The notes beneath the pieces are model-generated. The model was not told the DNA's origin and ran no database searches. It was given only the letters and a program-made list of their open reading frames with translations. 64,000 bases of DNA, taken from an uncultured Eubacteriales bacterium. Its GTDB lineage: Bacteria; Bacillota; Clostridia; Peptostreptococcales; Anaerovoracaceae. The stretch covers positions 34,558 to 98,557 of the forward strand of contig CACYPK010000004.1 of the NCBI GenBank assembly GCA_902776285.1, written 5' to 3'. Shown piece by piece: positions 27,433 through 35,990 of the stretch. The translations under genes were made by a program, and so were the position numbers. Each line of letters begins with the position of its first letter. Positions within the stretch are counted from its first letter, which is position 1.

Positions 27433-28905
27433 ATGCTTGATCTTACTATCAATGAAAAGGGATTGAAAAATAATATCGAGCGCGCCAAGGCCCAGAATAT
27501 CATCCTGCCGACATATGAGCAGATGATGCATCCTGAGAAGGTGCCTCAGAAGATCCTCGACAAACTTGCTAAAACGGGTCTTTGGGACGTGGATCCTGTC
27601 AACCTCTTCCGAATCACATGGAAGAACGAGCAGAAGGAATCCGGAGGACTCTTCCATGGTCCTAACTACATCGTTATCCCGCCTGAACTCTCCGGCGTAA
27701 AGTGCAAGATCATCTGCATGATCGGCAAGTGGTTCCCTACAGGCTGCCACAAGGTAGGAGCTTCCTACGGCTGCCTCGTTCCTGAACTGGTAACAGGTCA
27801 GTTTGACTCGGGCTATCACAAGGCTGTATGGCCTTCCACAGGCAACTACTGCAGAGGCGGAGCGTTTGACAGCGCGCTTCTCGGAGTTTATTCCGTAGCT
27901 ATCCTCCCTGAAGGAATGAGCAAGGAAAGATTCGACTGGCTCAAGAACATCGCCAGCGAAGTGATCGCAACACCTGGAACAGAGTCCAACGTAAAGGAGA
28001 TCTTCGATAAGACTCACGAGCTGAGAGAGACAAGAGAAGACGTATGGATCCTCAACCAGTTCGAGCAGATGGGCAACTATATGTGGCATTACAACGTAAC
28101 AGGTAATGCCATCGCTGAAGCGTTCGAAGAGATGAAGGGTGAGAATGACAGACTCTTCGGTATGGCGTTCACATCCGGTTCCGCAGGCACAATGGCTTCC
28201 GGCGACAGATTGAAAGAGCTCTATCCTGGCGCTAAGCTGGCTGTAGGTGAAGCACTCCAGTGCCCGACACTTCTCGACAATGGATTTGGCGCACACAGGA
28301 TCGAAGGTATCGGCGACAAGCACGTTCCATGGATCCACAACATCAAAAATACTGACATGGTCATCGCCATTGACGATGAGGATTCGCAGAACCTCCTCAG
28401 ACTCTTTAATGAAAAGGTCGGACGCGATTACCTCAAAGAGCAGGGTGTCGATCCTGAACTCGTCGATCTTCTCGGATACTTCGGCATCAGCGGCATAGCC
28501 AACCTGCTCTGCTGCATCAAGATGGCCAAGTACTATGAGCTGACAGAGAACGACGTACTGGCAACAGTAATGACCGACTCCTCAGACATGTATCAGTCAA
28601 GGATCAAGGAACTTCAGGATGAGCAGGGTGAGTACACACACGAGAAGGCTGCGCTCCACTACAATAAGCACATCCTCGACGAGAAGGCAGACAACCTCAT
28701 GGAGCTGCGTTATGTTGACCGCAAGAGGATCCACAACCTCAAGTACTACACATGGGTCGAGCAGCAGGGCAAGACAGTTGACGAGATCAATGCTCTCTGG
28801 TACGACGAAGAGAACACATGGGGTGCTCTCCGCAAGGAAGCAAGCAAGGTGGACGAGCTCATCAACGAATTCAACGAGGCTACAGGTCTGCTCAAGAATC
28901 TGTAA
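27433..28905 (+). CDS. PLP-dependent fold-type II enzyme of unknown substrate (cysteine synthase/TrpB-like superfamily)
   Basis: About 490 residues, longer than ordinary cysteine synthases. The PLP lysine is Lys107 in TGCHKVGASYG, the asparagine loop is STGNYCRGGAFDSALLG and the phosphate-binding loop is FTSGSAGTMASGDRLK. An N-terminal extension of about 70 residues and a long C-terminal region (FGISGIANLLCCIKMAKYYE onward) distinguish it. ATG 27433 is preferred over the in-frame GTG at 27427 because GGAGGTG sits right before it. Codon choice (ACA, GCT, CCT, CTC) is visibly biased relative to neighbours, a sign of high expression. It has its own promoter and a strong terminator, so it is monocistronic. 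It resembles proteins annotated only as PLP-dependent beta-subunit proteins; ammonia-lyase or beta-replacement chemistry is possible but unproven. Confidence 0.8.
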   Translation: MLDLTINEKGLKNNIERAKAQNIILPTYEQMMHPEKVPQKILDKLAKTGLWDVDPVNLFRITWKNEQKESGGLFHGPNYIVIPPELSGVKCKIICMIGKWFPTGCHKVGASYGCLVPELVTGQFDSGYHKAVWPSTGNYCRGGAFDSALLGVYSVAILPEGMSKERFDWLKNIASEVIATPGTESNVKEIFDKTHELRETREDVWILNQFEQMGNYMWHYNVTGNAIAEAFEEMKGENDRLFGMAFTSGSAGTMASGDRLKELYPGAKLAVGEALQCPTLLDNGFGAHRIEGIGDKHVPWIHNIKNTDMVIAIDDEDSQNLLRLFNEKVGRDYLKEQGVDPELVDLLGYFGISGIANLLCCIKMAKYYELTENDVLATVMTDSSDMYQSRIKELQDEQGEYTHEKAALHYNKHILDEKADNLMELRYVDRKRIHNLKYYTWVEQQGKTVDEINALWYDEENTWGALRKEASKVDELINEFNEATGLLKNL

Positions 28906-28917
28906 AACTGTGTTAAA

Positions 28918-28958
28918 GAACAAAGGAGACTGCATGCGCGCAGTCTCCTTTGTTCGTT
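28918..28958 (+). terminator. strong hairpin terminator after the PLP enzyme gene
   Basis: Perfect 16-bp stem GAACAAAGGAGACTGC / GCAGTCTCCTTTGTTC with a six-base loop, starting 13 bases after the stop. The following T tract is short (GTTTA). Confidence 0.8.
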
Positions 28959-28971
28959 TATGACAAGCCGT

Positions 28972-28995
28972 GGTTTTATGCTGAAACATAAAACC
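28972..28995 (+). promoter_or_regulatory. perfect inverted repeat upstream of the BMP lipoprotein promoter
   Basis: GGTTTTATG and CATAAAACC flank CTGAAA, a 9-bp perfect dyad ending 16 bases before the -35 box. It is either an operator or a second terminator hairpin (T-rich sequence follows). Confidence 0.45.
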
Positions 28996-29011
28996 ATTTT
29001 GCCACTTTTTC

Positions 29012-29040
29012 TTGTCTTTAAGAATGTTAGGAATTATAAT
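29012..29040 (+). promoter_or_regulatory. strong sigma-A-type promoter of the nucleoside ABC importer operon
   Basis: TTGTCT (29012-29017), 17 bases, TATAAT (29035-29040). Spacing is ideal and the -10 box is perfect. Confidence 0.75.
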
Positions 29041-29045
29041 TAGTC

Positions 29046-29133
29046 CATCATAAACTTTCTGCTGATATGCTCGGCTAACTTTTAGCTGAACGCGGCAGAG
29101 TTTCTATCCATGTTTAAACAGGAGGATGTATTT
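29046..29133 (+). promoter_or_regulatory. structured 5' leader of the BMP lipoprotein gene
   Basis: The transcript leader can form a closing stem AAACT..CTGC (29052-29062) with GCAG-AGTTT (29095-29103). This encloses an 8-bp hairpin TCGGCTAA/TTAGCTGA (29071-29078 with 29082-29089, one G-U pair). The ribosome site AGGAGG follows. It does not match the purine riboswitch consensus that I know, so only a structured leader is claimed. Confidence 0.4.
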
Positions 29134-30348
29134 ATGAAGAAGAAACTTGTTGCTTTTATCGTTTGCCTGGTAATGGTAATGATGCCAATGCTGGCAGCCT
29201 GCGGTGGCGGCGGCGGCGGAGAAGAAGAACCGGCAGCTGAAGCTGCAATGAAGGTCGGTCTGATCTGCCTTCACGATGAGAACTCCACTTATGACCTCAA
29301 CTTCATCAACGCTTTCAATGAGAGTTGCAAGAAGCTCGGAGTCGAGGGTATCGTAAAGACAAACGTACCTGAAGGACAGGAGTGCTACGATACAGCAGGA
29401 GAACTCGTAGATGAGGGTTGTACAGTCATCTTCGCGGACTCGTTCGGACATGAGGACTTCATGATCCAGGCGGCCAAGGAGTATCCTGACGTACAGTTCT
29501 GCCACGCTACAGGTACAAAGGCCCATACTGAAGGCCTTGCAAACTACCACAACGCATTTGCCGCTATCTATGAGGGACGTTTCCTCGCAGGCGTTGCCGC
29601 GGGAATGAAGCTCAATGAGATCAAAGAAGCCGGCAACCTCAAGGGTGATGTTCCTAAGATGGGTTATGTAGGCGCATTCACTTACGCAGAGGTAGTTTCC
29701 GGATATACTTCATTCTATCTCGGCGCAAAGAGCGTATGCCCGGATGTAGTAATGGATGTTACATTCACAGGTTCGTGGTATGACGAGACTGCTGAGAAGG
29801 AGGGCGCTACAAACCTGATCAACGGCGGATGCGACCTCATCAGCCAGCACGCTGACTCCATGGGAGCTCCTACAGCATGCGAGAACGCAGGTATTCCTGA
29901 CGTTTCCTACAACGGAAGCACAGTTGACGCTTGCCCTAACACATTCATCGTAGCTTCCAAGATCAACTGGTCGCCTTACTATGAATATGTAATCAATGCT
30001 GTTCAGAACGGCGAGACTATGGAGCCAGACTGGACAGGAACTATCGCTACAGGTTCTGTTGAGCTCACAGAGGTCAACGAGCAGGCAGCGGCTCCTGGAA
30101 CAGTTGAGAAGCTCGAGGAGGTCAAGGCCGGTCTCGAGGACGGTTCTATCCATGTATATGACACAAGTACATTCACGGTTGAGGGAGCGGCTCTCGATTC
30201 CTACAAGGCTGACGTTGACACCGATCCTGCATATGAGGGCGACACAGAGGTAATCTCCGATGGTTACTTCCATGAGTCCGAGTACAGATCGGCTCCTTAC
30301 TTCGATCTGCAGATCGACGGCATCAACCTGCTCGATACTGCGTTCTAA
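29134..30348 (+). CDS. BMP-family (Med/PnrA-type) nucleoside/nucleobase ABC transporter substrate-binding lipoprotein
   Basis: About 404 residues. A lipoprotein signal peptide ends in MLAAC and is followed by a Gly/Glu-rich tether. The mature part has the PnrA/BMP layout: VGLICLHDENSTYDLNFINA, then VIFADSFGHEDFM, ANYHNAFAAIYEGRFLAGVA, GYVGAFTYAEVVSGYTSFYL and the ligand-loop DLISQHADSMGAP. The family binds purine nucleosides or nucleobases outside the membrane for an ABC importer, whose ATPase and permeases follow. ATG 29134 is chosen because AGGAGG precedes it and it starts the signal peptide; an upstream in-frame ATG at 29110 has neither. Codon bias again suggests high expression. Substrate is inferred as a purine base from adenine deaminase downstream. 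Confidence 0.9.
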   Translation: MKKKLVAFIVCLVMVMMPMLAACGGGGGGEEEPAAEAAMKVGLICLHDENSTYDLNFINAFNESCKKLGVEGIVKTNVPEGQECYDTAGELVDEGCTVIFADSFGHEDFMIQAAKEYPDVQFCHATGTKAHTEGLANYHNAFAAIYEGRFLAGVAAGMKLNEIKEAGNLKGDVPKMGYVGAFTYAEVVSGYTSFYLGAKSVCPDVVMDVTFTGSWYDETAEKEGATNLINGGCDLISQHADSMGAPTACENAGIPDVSYNGSTVDACPNTFIVASKINWSPYYEYVINAVQNGETMEPDWTGTIATGSVELTEVNEQAAAPGTVEKLEEVKAGLEDGSIHVYDTSTFTVEGAALDSYKADVDTDPAYEGDTEVISDGYFHESEYRSAPYFDLQIDGINLLDTAF

Positions 30349-30384
30349 GATCAGTTAACAGAGCAATCGCTTGATCACAAAGAC

Positions 30385-30416
30385 TTGACCGGTCTCGCGG
30401 GAGCGAGGCCGGTCAA
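30385..30416 (+). terminator. intercistronic hairpin between binding-protein and ATPase genes
   Basis: A 14-bp stem TTGACCGGTCTCGC / GCGAGGCCGGTCAA (one G-U pair) with a GGGA loop, and few T residues after it. It fits partial termination or mRNA end protection, which would leave the binding protein in excess over the membrane components. Confidence 0.6.
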
Positions 30417-30460
30417 AGTTTAAGAAAAACGGGATGTGATCCCGGAAGGGGGATGATTTT

Positions 30461-32023
30461 TTGCAAGACAACAGAACACCCGCAGTTTCGATGCGAAACA
30501 TCTCAAAATCGTTCGGCTCGATCCAGGCTAACGACAAAGTCAATCTGGATATTTATCGCGGAGAGATCCTTTCGCTTCTCGGCGAGAACGGATCCGGCAA
30601 GACCACGCTGATGAACATGCTCTCGGGCATTTACTTTCCTGATGAAGGCGAGATCCTGATCGACGGCGAACCGGTAATGATTTCATCTCCTAAAGACGCA
30701 TACGATCACGGTATCGGGATGATCCACCAGCATTTTAAGCTGGTGAATGTTTTCAGCGCCGCGCAGAACATAGTACTCGGCATGGAGACTGACCCGGACG
30801 GCAAACACATATCGAAGGGCAAGATGGATATAGCGGCAGCTTCAAAGCGCATACGCGAGATTTGCGACCTGTACGGCTTCGATGTGGATCCGGATCAGAA
30901 AGTATACGACATGTCTGTATCTCAGAAGCAGACCGTAGAAATCGTAAAGGTGCTCTTCAGGGGAGCGGACATACTAATACTGGATGAGCCTACCGCAGTA
31001 CTGACCCCGCAGGAGACGGAGAAACTGTTCAACGTGCTTCGCAACATGAGAGCGGACGGCAAGACCGTGGTGATCATCACGCACAAGCTGCACGAGGTAG
31101 AAGAGATCTCCGACAAGGTGGCAGTATTGCGTAAAGGACAATTCATAGGAGAACTGATAACAAGCGAGACCAACGCCCAGGAAATGACCAACATGATGGT
31201 AGGGCGTCAGGTCGAGCTGAATATAGACAGGCCTGAGCCGAAGGATGTGAAGCCTCGTATCGAGGTCAAGGATCTGACCGTCAGGTCTGAAGACGGAATA
31301 CTAAAACTGGACAATGTTTCGTTCACAGCCAACACGGGCGAGGTGCTCGGCATCGCCGGCATTTCCGGCTGCGGTCAGAAGGAGCTCCTTGAGGCCATAG
31401 CCGGACTTCAGCCAATAGAAAGCGGCGATGTGCTGTATGTGAACGATGACGGCTCAAAAGAGAGCCTTATCGGAATGGATCCTATAGAGATCGACCGCAA
31501 GGGCGTATCCCTCGCGTTCGTCCCTGAGGACAGACTCGGCATGGGACTCGTAGGAGACATGAACCTCGCGGACAACATGATGCTCAGGTCTTACAGACAC
31601 GGCAGCATCCCGTTCACTGACCGCAAGACACCTAGAGAACTCGCGGAAACAATAGTAGACGAGCTCGAAGTAGTTACCCCGAGCATAGATACTCAGGTGC
31701 GAAGGCTTTCCGGAGGAAACGTCCAGAAAGTGCTGGTTGGACGTGAGATAGCTTTGTCTCCTAACGTACTCATGACAGCTTATGCTGTAAGAGGACTGGA
31801 CATCAATGCTTCGTATATAATCTACGATCTGATCAACCAGCAGAAAGAACGCGGCGTAGCGGTCATATTCGTAGGCGAAGACCTCGACGTACTGCTTGAG
31901 CTCTGCGACCGCATACTCGTACTCTGCGGAGGCAAGGTCAGCGGCATCGTAGACGGCAGAAAGACGGATAAGCATTCAGTAGGACTGCTCATGACAAAGG
32001 TGGGAGGTGGTGAAATTGGATAA
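30461..32023 (+). CDS. nucleoside/nucleobase ABC transporter, double ATP-binding protein (NupA/RbsA-like)
   Basis: 520 residues with two ABC domains. Domain 1 is canonical: Walker A GENGSGKTTLM with Lys47, signature VSQKQTVEIVKVL and Walker B ILILDEPTAVLT. Domain 2 has the degenerate Walker A typical of this class (GIAGISGCGQKELLEA), signature RRLSGGNVQKVLVGREIA and an unusual Walker B region LMTAYAVRGLD, so one site is probably catalytically impaired. The start is TTG at 30461, with AAGGGGG eight bases upstream; the next ATG would remove the first beta strand. It couples ATP hydrolysis to the two permeases that follow with overlapping ends. Confidence 0.93.
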   Translation: MQDNRTPAVSMRNISKSFGSIQANDKVNLDIYRGEILSLLGENGSGKTTLMNMLSGIYFPDEGEILIDGEPVMISSPKDAYDHGIGMIHQHFKLVNVFSAAQNIVLGMETDPDGKHISKGKMDIAAASKRIREICDLYGFDVDPDQKVYDMSVSQKQTVEIVKVLFRGADILILDEPTAVLTPQETEKLFNVLRNMRADGKTVVIITHKLHEVEEISDKVAVLRKGQFIGELITSETNAQEMTNMMVGRQVELNIDRPEPKDVKPRIEVKDLTVRSEDGILKLDNVSFTANTGEVLGIAGISGCGQKELLEAIAGLQPIESGDVLYVNDDGSKESLIGMDPIEIDRKGVSLAFVPEDRLGMGLVGDMNLADNMMLRSYRHGSIPFTDRKTPRELAETIVDELEVVTPSIDTQVRRLSGGNVQKVLVGREIALSPNVLMTAYAVRGLDINASYIIYDLINQQKERGVAVIFVGEDLDVLLELCDRILVLCGGKVSGIVDGRKTDKHSVGLLMTKVGGGEIG

Positions 32024-33125
32024 AACAGTAAAAGAACCATTGATCCACATCACTAAGCGCAGGATGGTATCCAAAAAGCGTGAATGGACCGTCCGTATTG
32101 TGAGCATATTGCTCGCGCTCATAGTCTGCGCTATCGTGACCGCGGTCACTACACATCTTAATCCGTTCGCTGTTTACGCTTCCATGTGGAACGGATCGTT
32201 CGGAAGTGAAAGAAAGATGTGGGTGCTTGCCAAGGAGCTCGCCATACTGCTGATGGTATCCGTAGCGCTCGCTCCTTCATTCAAGATGAAGTTCTGGAAC
32301 CTCGGAGGAGAAGGCCAGGTGCTTGCCGGCGTACTCGCTACAGCGGCGTGCATGGTATATCTCGGAGACAAGATGGGCAACGCCGGAATGATACCTCTTT
32401 CGTTGATCTCAGCCATTGCTCTCGGAGCTCTCTGGGCATTCGTCCCTGCTTTCTTCAAAGCTAAATGGAACACCAACGAGACCCTGTTCACACTGATGAT
32501 GAACTACGTGGGCATACAGCTCGTAGCCTACTATATCATCAAATGGGAGTCTCCTAAGGGATCCGGAAAAGTCGGTATCATCAATCAGAATACTCAGGTC
32601 GGCTGGCTGCCTTCATTGGGAGGAAAGCCGTATCTGCTGATAGTTCTGGTTGCCGTACTGGTAACGGTGCTCATGTACATCTACCTGAGATATACAAAGC
32701 ACGGATTCGAGCTCTCTGTAGTAGGAGACAGCCAGAACACGGCTAAATACGTAGGTATCAAGGTAGACAGAGTCATCATGAGAACACTCGTCCTGACCGG
32801 AGCTATATGCGGACTCACCGGCTGGCTCATGGTAGCCGGTACTGACCACACCATCACGACGACTCTTGCGGGAGGCAGGGGCTTCCTCGGAGTACTGGTC
32901 GCGTGGCTGGCTCACTTCAACCCGATCGGCATGCTGCTTTCAGGCTTCCTGATCGTATTCATGTCGCGCGGAGCTTCCGAGATATCGACAGCGTTCGGTC
33001 TGAACAAAGCGTTCGGAGATATCCTGACAGGTATCATCCTGTTCTTCGTAATCGGAAGTGAGTTCTTCATCAACTATCAGATACACTTCCGTAAGTCACA
33101 CAGAAAGGAGGCTGCTGATGTTTAG
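32016..33125 (+). CDS. nucleoside/nucleobase ABC transporter permease 1 (NupB-like)
   Basis: About 369 residues with eight to ten membrane helices, of the BPD_transp_2 (branched-chain/ribose-type) permease family. Typical segments are KMKFWNLGGEGQVLAGVLA, NTNETLFTLMMNYVGI and LTGAICGLTGWLMVAGTDH. The best start is TTG at 32016, eight bases after GGAGG; a GTG at 32007 lies inside the ribosome site. It overlaps the ATPase stop by eight bases and is overlapped by permease 2, so the three are translationally coupled. Confidence 0.92.
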   Translation: MDKTVKEPLIHITKRRMVSKKREWTVRIVSILLALIVCAIVTAVTTHLNPFAVYASMWNGSFGSERKMWVLAKELAILLMVSVALAPSFKMKFWNLGGEGQVLAGVLATAACMVYLGDKMGNAGMIPLSLISAIALGALWAFVPAFFKAKWNTNETLFTLMMNYVGIQLVAYYIIKWESPKGSGKVGIINQNTQVGWLPSLGGKPYLLIVLVAVLVTVLMYIYLRYTKHGFELSVVGDSQNTAKYVGIKVDRVIMRTLVLTGAICGLTGWLMVAGTDHTITTTLAGGRGFLGVLVAWLAHFNPIGMLLSGFLIVFMSRGASEISTAFGLNKAFGDILTGIILFFVIGSEFFINYQIHFRKSHRKEAADV

Positions 33126-34104
33126 TCTGGTCAATTTCATTCCGAGAGCGATCGTACAGAGCATACCGCTGCTTCTCGGATGTGTCGGAGAAACACTCAA
33201 TGAGAAATCCGGCAGCCTTAACCTCGGTATTCCGGGAGTCATGTACGTAGGAGCCATATCCGGTGTTATCGGATCGTTTATCTACGAAAACTCCGGATCA
33301 CCATTTAATCCGGTGATAGGCGTACTGATACCACTGCTGGCGTGCCTGTTCGGCTCGCTGATGATGGGACTGATATTCTGCTTCCTGACCGTATCACTCA
33401 GGGCTAACCAGAATGTTACCGGCCTGGCGATGACTACCTTCGGAGTAGGATTCGGTAACTTCTTCGGCGGCTCCATCATGAAGCTGACAGGAAGCGACGT
33501 TCCGTCGATTGCGCTCTCCGCAACGAGCAAGGCGTTCAAGACGGGCTTCCCGACATCCCTCCAGCACGGAGCTGTCGGACAGCTGCTGCTGTCATACGGA
33601 TTCATGACATATATAGCGATCATAATCGCTCTGGTCACAAACTACATCCTGAAGAAGACCCGTACCGGCCTCGAACTCAGAGCTGTAGGAGAGAACCCGG
33701 CGACAGCTGACGCCGCAGGTATCAATATCAACAGGTATAAATACTTCTCGGTATGCATAGGCTGCATGATCGCGGGACTCGGCGGACTCTACTACGTAAT
33801 GGACTACGCCAACGGTGTATGGTCCAACGACGCGTTCGGAGACCGCGGATGGATCGCCATCGCTCTGGTAATCTTCTGTATCTGGAGACCGAACGTAGCG
33901 ATACTTGAGTCGATACTCTTCGGCGGACTGCTGATCCTTTACCTGTACCTCCCGACGGGCACGAATTTCGCCACCAAGGAGCTGTATAAGATGATCCCTT
34001 ACATCGTAACGATCATCGTGCTGATCCTCATCAGCATCAGGAACAAGAAGGACAGCCAGCCTCCTGAAGCGCTCGGACTTCCGTACTTCAGAGAAGACCG
34101 GTAG
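33118..34104 (+). CDS. nucleoside/nucleobase ABC transporter permease 2 (NupC-like)
   Basis: About 328 residues, BPD_transp_2 family. The conserved start is FIPRAIVQSIPLLLGCVGET followed by LNLGIPGVMYVGA; later LRANQNVTGLAMTTFGVGFG and ELRAVGENPATADAAGI are typical of the second permease of PnrA/Nup-type importers. ATG 33118 follows AAAGGAGG and overlaps the end of permease 1 by eight bases; the open frame upstream of it is not coding. It completes a one-binding-protein, one-ATPase, two-permease importer and is followed by adenine deaminase. Confidence 0.92.
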   Translation: MFSLVNFIPRAIVQSIPLLLGCVGETLNEKSGSLNLGIPGVMYVGAISGVIGSFIYENSGSPFNPVIGVLIPLLACLFGSLMMGLIFCFLTVSLRANQNVTGLAMTTFGVGFGNFFGGSIMKLTGSDVPSIALSATSKAFKTGFPTSLQHGAVGQLLLSYGFMTYIAIIIALVTNYILKKTRTGLELRAVGENPATADAAGININRYKYFSVCIGCMIAGLGGLYYVMDYANGVWSNDAFGDRGWIAIALVIFCIWRPNVAILESILFGGLLILYLYLPTGTNFATKELYKMIPYIVTIIVLILISIRNKKDSQPPEALGLPYFREDR

Positions 34105-34131
34105 TAAATCATTATTTCGGATAACACAAAA

Positions 34132-34157
34132 TGAAAGGCGCAGATATGCGCCTTTCA
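34132..34157 (+). terminator. hairpin between permease 2 and adenine deaminase
   Basis: Perfect 11-bp stem TGAAAGGCGCA / TGCGCCTTTCA with loop GATA. No T tract follows. A second small hairpin (CTGC-ATAA-GCAG) sits just before the adenine deaminase ribosome site, so this may be an attenuator rather than a full terminator. Confidence 0.55.
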
Positions 34158-34182
34158 CTGCATAAGCAGAAAGGAGTGAGTC

Positions 34183-35889
34183 TTGAAATACGAAACATAT
34201 AAGAAACTGGCGCCGGCCGCGCTGGGAAAGGTCAAGGCCGACCTCATTTTCAAAAACTGCAACATTGTAGATGTGTTCACCGGCGAAGTTGTCAAAGGAA
34301 ATGTCGGCGTGAAGGACGGCATCATCATCGGTGTTTCAAGATCTATTCAGGGCAAAAAAGAGGTGGACCTCAACGGCGCGTTCATAGCTCCGGGATTCAT
34401 AGATGCCCACCTTCACCTTGAGTCAACGATGGTCGCTCCGGCAGAACTTGTCGCTACGGCAGCATCGTTCGGCACCACAACTTTTATCGTAGACCCTCAT
34501 GAGGCATGCAACGTATCAGGCGCTGACGGCATACGGTACATTCTTGACCAGACCGAGAAGTCGAACGCCAACGTATTCGTCATGATGCCGTCGTGCGTGC
34601 CGGCTACAAACATCGATGACAACGGATGCATGTTCGCGGCAAACGATATGTATCCTTTCGTAGGCAATGAACGCATACTCGGACTTGGAGAAGTCATGGA
34701 CGATGACGCTGTCATCGACGGCGATCCGAGGATGTTCGCGAAATTCGCGCTCTTTGAGCATCAGACGATCGACGGTCACGCGCCGTTCCTTCCTAACAGG
34801 AAGCTGTCGGCCTATAAACTGGCGGGAGTTGACACGGACCATGAGGCTTCATCGTTCGAATACGCTCTTGAAGAAGCCAGAAGAGGCATACATGTTCATG
34901 TCCGTGAAGGTTCCGCGGCCCACAACGTGGATGACATCATCAGCGGCATCGTGAGGACCGGCATAGACACCGAACACTTCAGCTTCTGCACGGACGACAA
35001 GCATATAGAGGATATCCTCAGGGAAGGCCATATCGTCTACAACGTAAGGAGAGCAGTGCAGCTGGGTCTCAATCCGTTCAAGGCGATCAAGATGGCTACC
35101 ATCAACACCGCCAAGTGCTATGGTCTCAAGCATATCGGAGCCATCGCGCCGGGCTATCAGGCGGACTTTGTCATCTTTGACAACATGAAGGACTTCAACG
35201 TTCTTGATGTATATTTCAAGGGCAAGCGCATAGACAAAGACGCTCCTGTCAAGGTCAAAAAATGCCCTGCGCATTTAAGGCACACAGTAAACATCAGCAA
35301 GGTGCACGCCGACGATTTTGTGCTTCCGATCAGGTCAAAGAACACTCATGTCATAGGAATGGAACCTAAACAGATAGTGACCAGCGATATTGTCGAGCAC
35401 TTTGCAAAGACTGAAAACTTTGTGCCGCATGACGGCTATCTCAAGATCGCTGCTGTTGAAAGACATCAGAACAGCGGAAAGATCGGAGTGGCTGTCGCGA
35501 AGGGTTACGGCATCAGGGGCGGAGCCATAGCGTCGTCAGTTTCACACGACTCGCACAACATCATCGTTATCGGCGACAATGATGAAGATATCGCCATCGC
35601 CGTCAACGAGATAGCACGCGTCCAGGGCGGATACACTGTCGTGGAAAACGGCAAGGTCTTTGATACGCTGCCGCTGCCTATCATGGGACTCATGACGGAT
35701 GTCCACTTCGAGGAGGTCAATGACAAGCTCAAGGTCATGAAAGACAAGGCGTATGAGATGGGAGTCTCACAGGACTTCGACCCGTTCATAACGCTGTCGT
35801 TCATGGCGCTCACGGTAATACCTGAACTGCGTGTGACGCCGAGAGGCCTTTACAGAGTATCGGCGAAAGGATCCGGATTCATAAAGTAA
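34183..35889 (+). CDS. adeC: adenine deaminase
   Basis: 568 residues, typical for bacterial AdeC of the amidohydrolase superfamily. Metal ligands are seen in FIDAHLHLES (Asp74, His76, His78), IVDPHEACNVSGADG, the HVREGSAAHNVDD segment and FCTDDKHIEDI. The C-terminal half has the family features SVSHDSHNIIVIGDND and GLMTDVHFEEV. It converts adenine to hypoxanthine and ammonia using Fe/Mn. The start is TTG at 34183 with AAAGGAGTG just upstream. It follows a nucleobase importer and precedes the molybdenum hydroxylase locus, so hypoxanthine made here would feed xanthine dehydrogenase. Confidence 0.95.
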   Translation: MKYETYKKLAPAALGKVKADLIFKNCNIVDVFTGEVVKGNVGVKDGIIIGVSRSIQGKKEVDLNGAFIAPGFIDAHLHLESTMVAPAELVATAASFGTTTFIVDPHEACNVSGADGIRYILDQTEKSNANVFVMMPSCVPATNIDDNGCMFAANDMYPFVGNERILGLGEVMDDDAVIDGDPRMFAKFALFEHQTIDGHAPFLPNRKLSAYKLAGVDTDHEASSFEYALEEARRGIHVHVREGSAAHNVDDIISGIVRTGIDTEHFSFCTDDKHIEDILREGHIVYNVRRAVQLGLNPFKAIKMATINTAKCYGLKHIGAIAPGYQADFVIFDNMKDFNVLDVYFKGKRIDKDAPVKVKKCPAHLRHTVNISKVHADDFVLPIRSKNTHVIGMEPKQIVTSDIVEHFAKTENFVPHDGYLKIAAVERHQNSGKIGVAVAKGYGIRGGAIASSVSHDSHNIIVIGDNDEDIAIAVNEIARVQGGYTVVENGKVFDTLPLPIMGLMTDVHFEEVNDKLKVMKDKAYEMGVSQDFDPFITLSFMALTVIPELRVTPRGLYRVSAKGSGFIK

Positions 35890-35933
35890 AGTGCCGTGTT
35901 GTTCCGGCATCCGCAATAAGTTTATGACTGATG

Positions 35934-35973
35934 GGCCGCGACTCCGGGCGCGAAACGCTCCGGCGGCGCGGCC
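35934..35973 (+). promoter_or_regulatory. GC-rich nested hairpin upstream of the M20 amidohydrolase
   Basis: Outer stem GGCCGCG/CGCGGCC with inner CCGGGCG/CGCTCCGG, ending 17 bases before the start codon and close to the GAGGGA ribosome site. A possible attenuator; no T tract. Confidence 0.4.
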
Positions 35974-35990
35974 TGTTATTGAGGGACAAG

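Noticed and set aside
26680..28338. 552-residue minus-strand frame across threonine synthase and the PLP enzyme
   Set aside because: It runs antisense to two clear enzymes, crosses the hairpin repeat and has no family resemblance.
29041..29133. Purine riboswitch
   Set aside because: The conserved loop sequences of the purine riboswitch are not present; only generic stems are visible.
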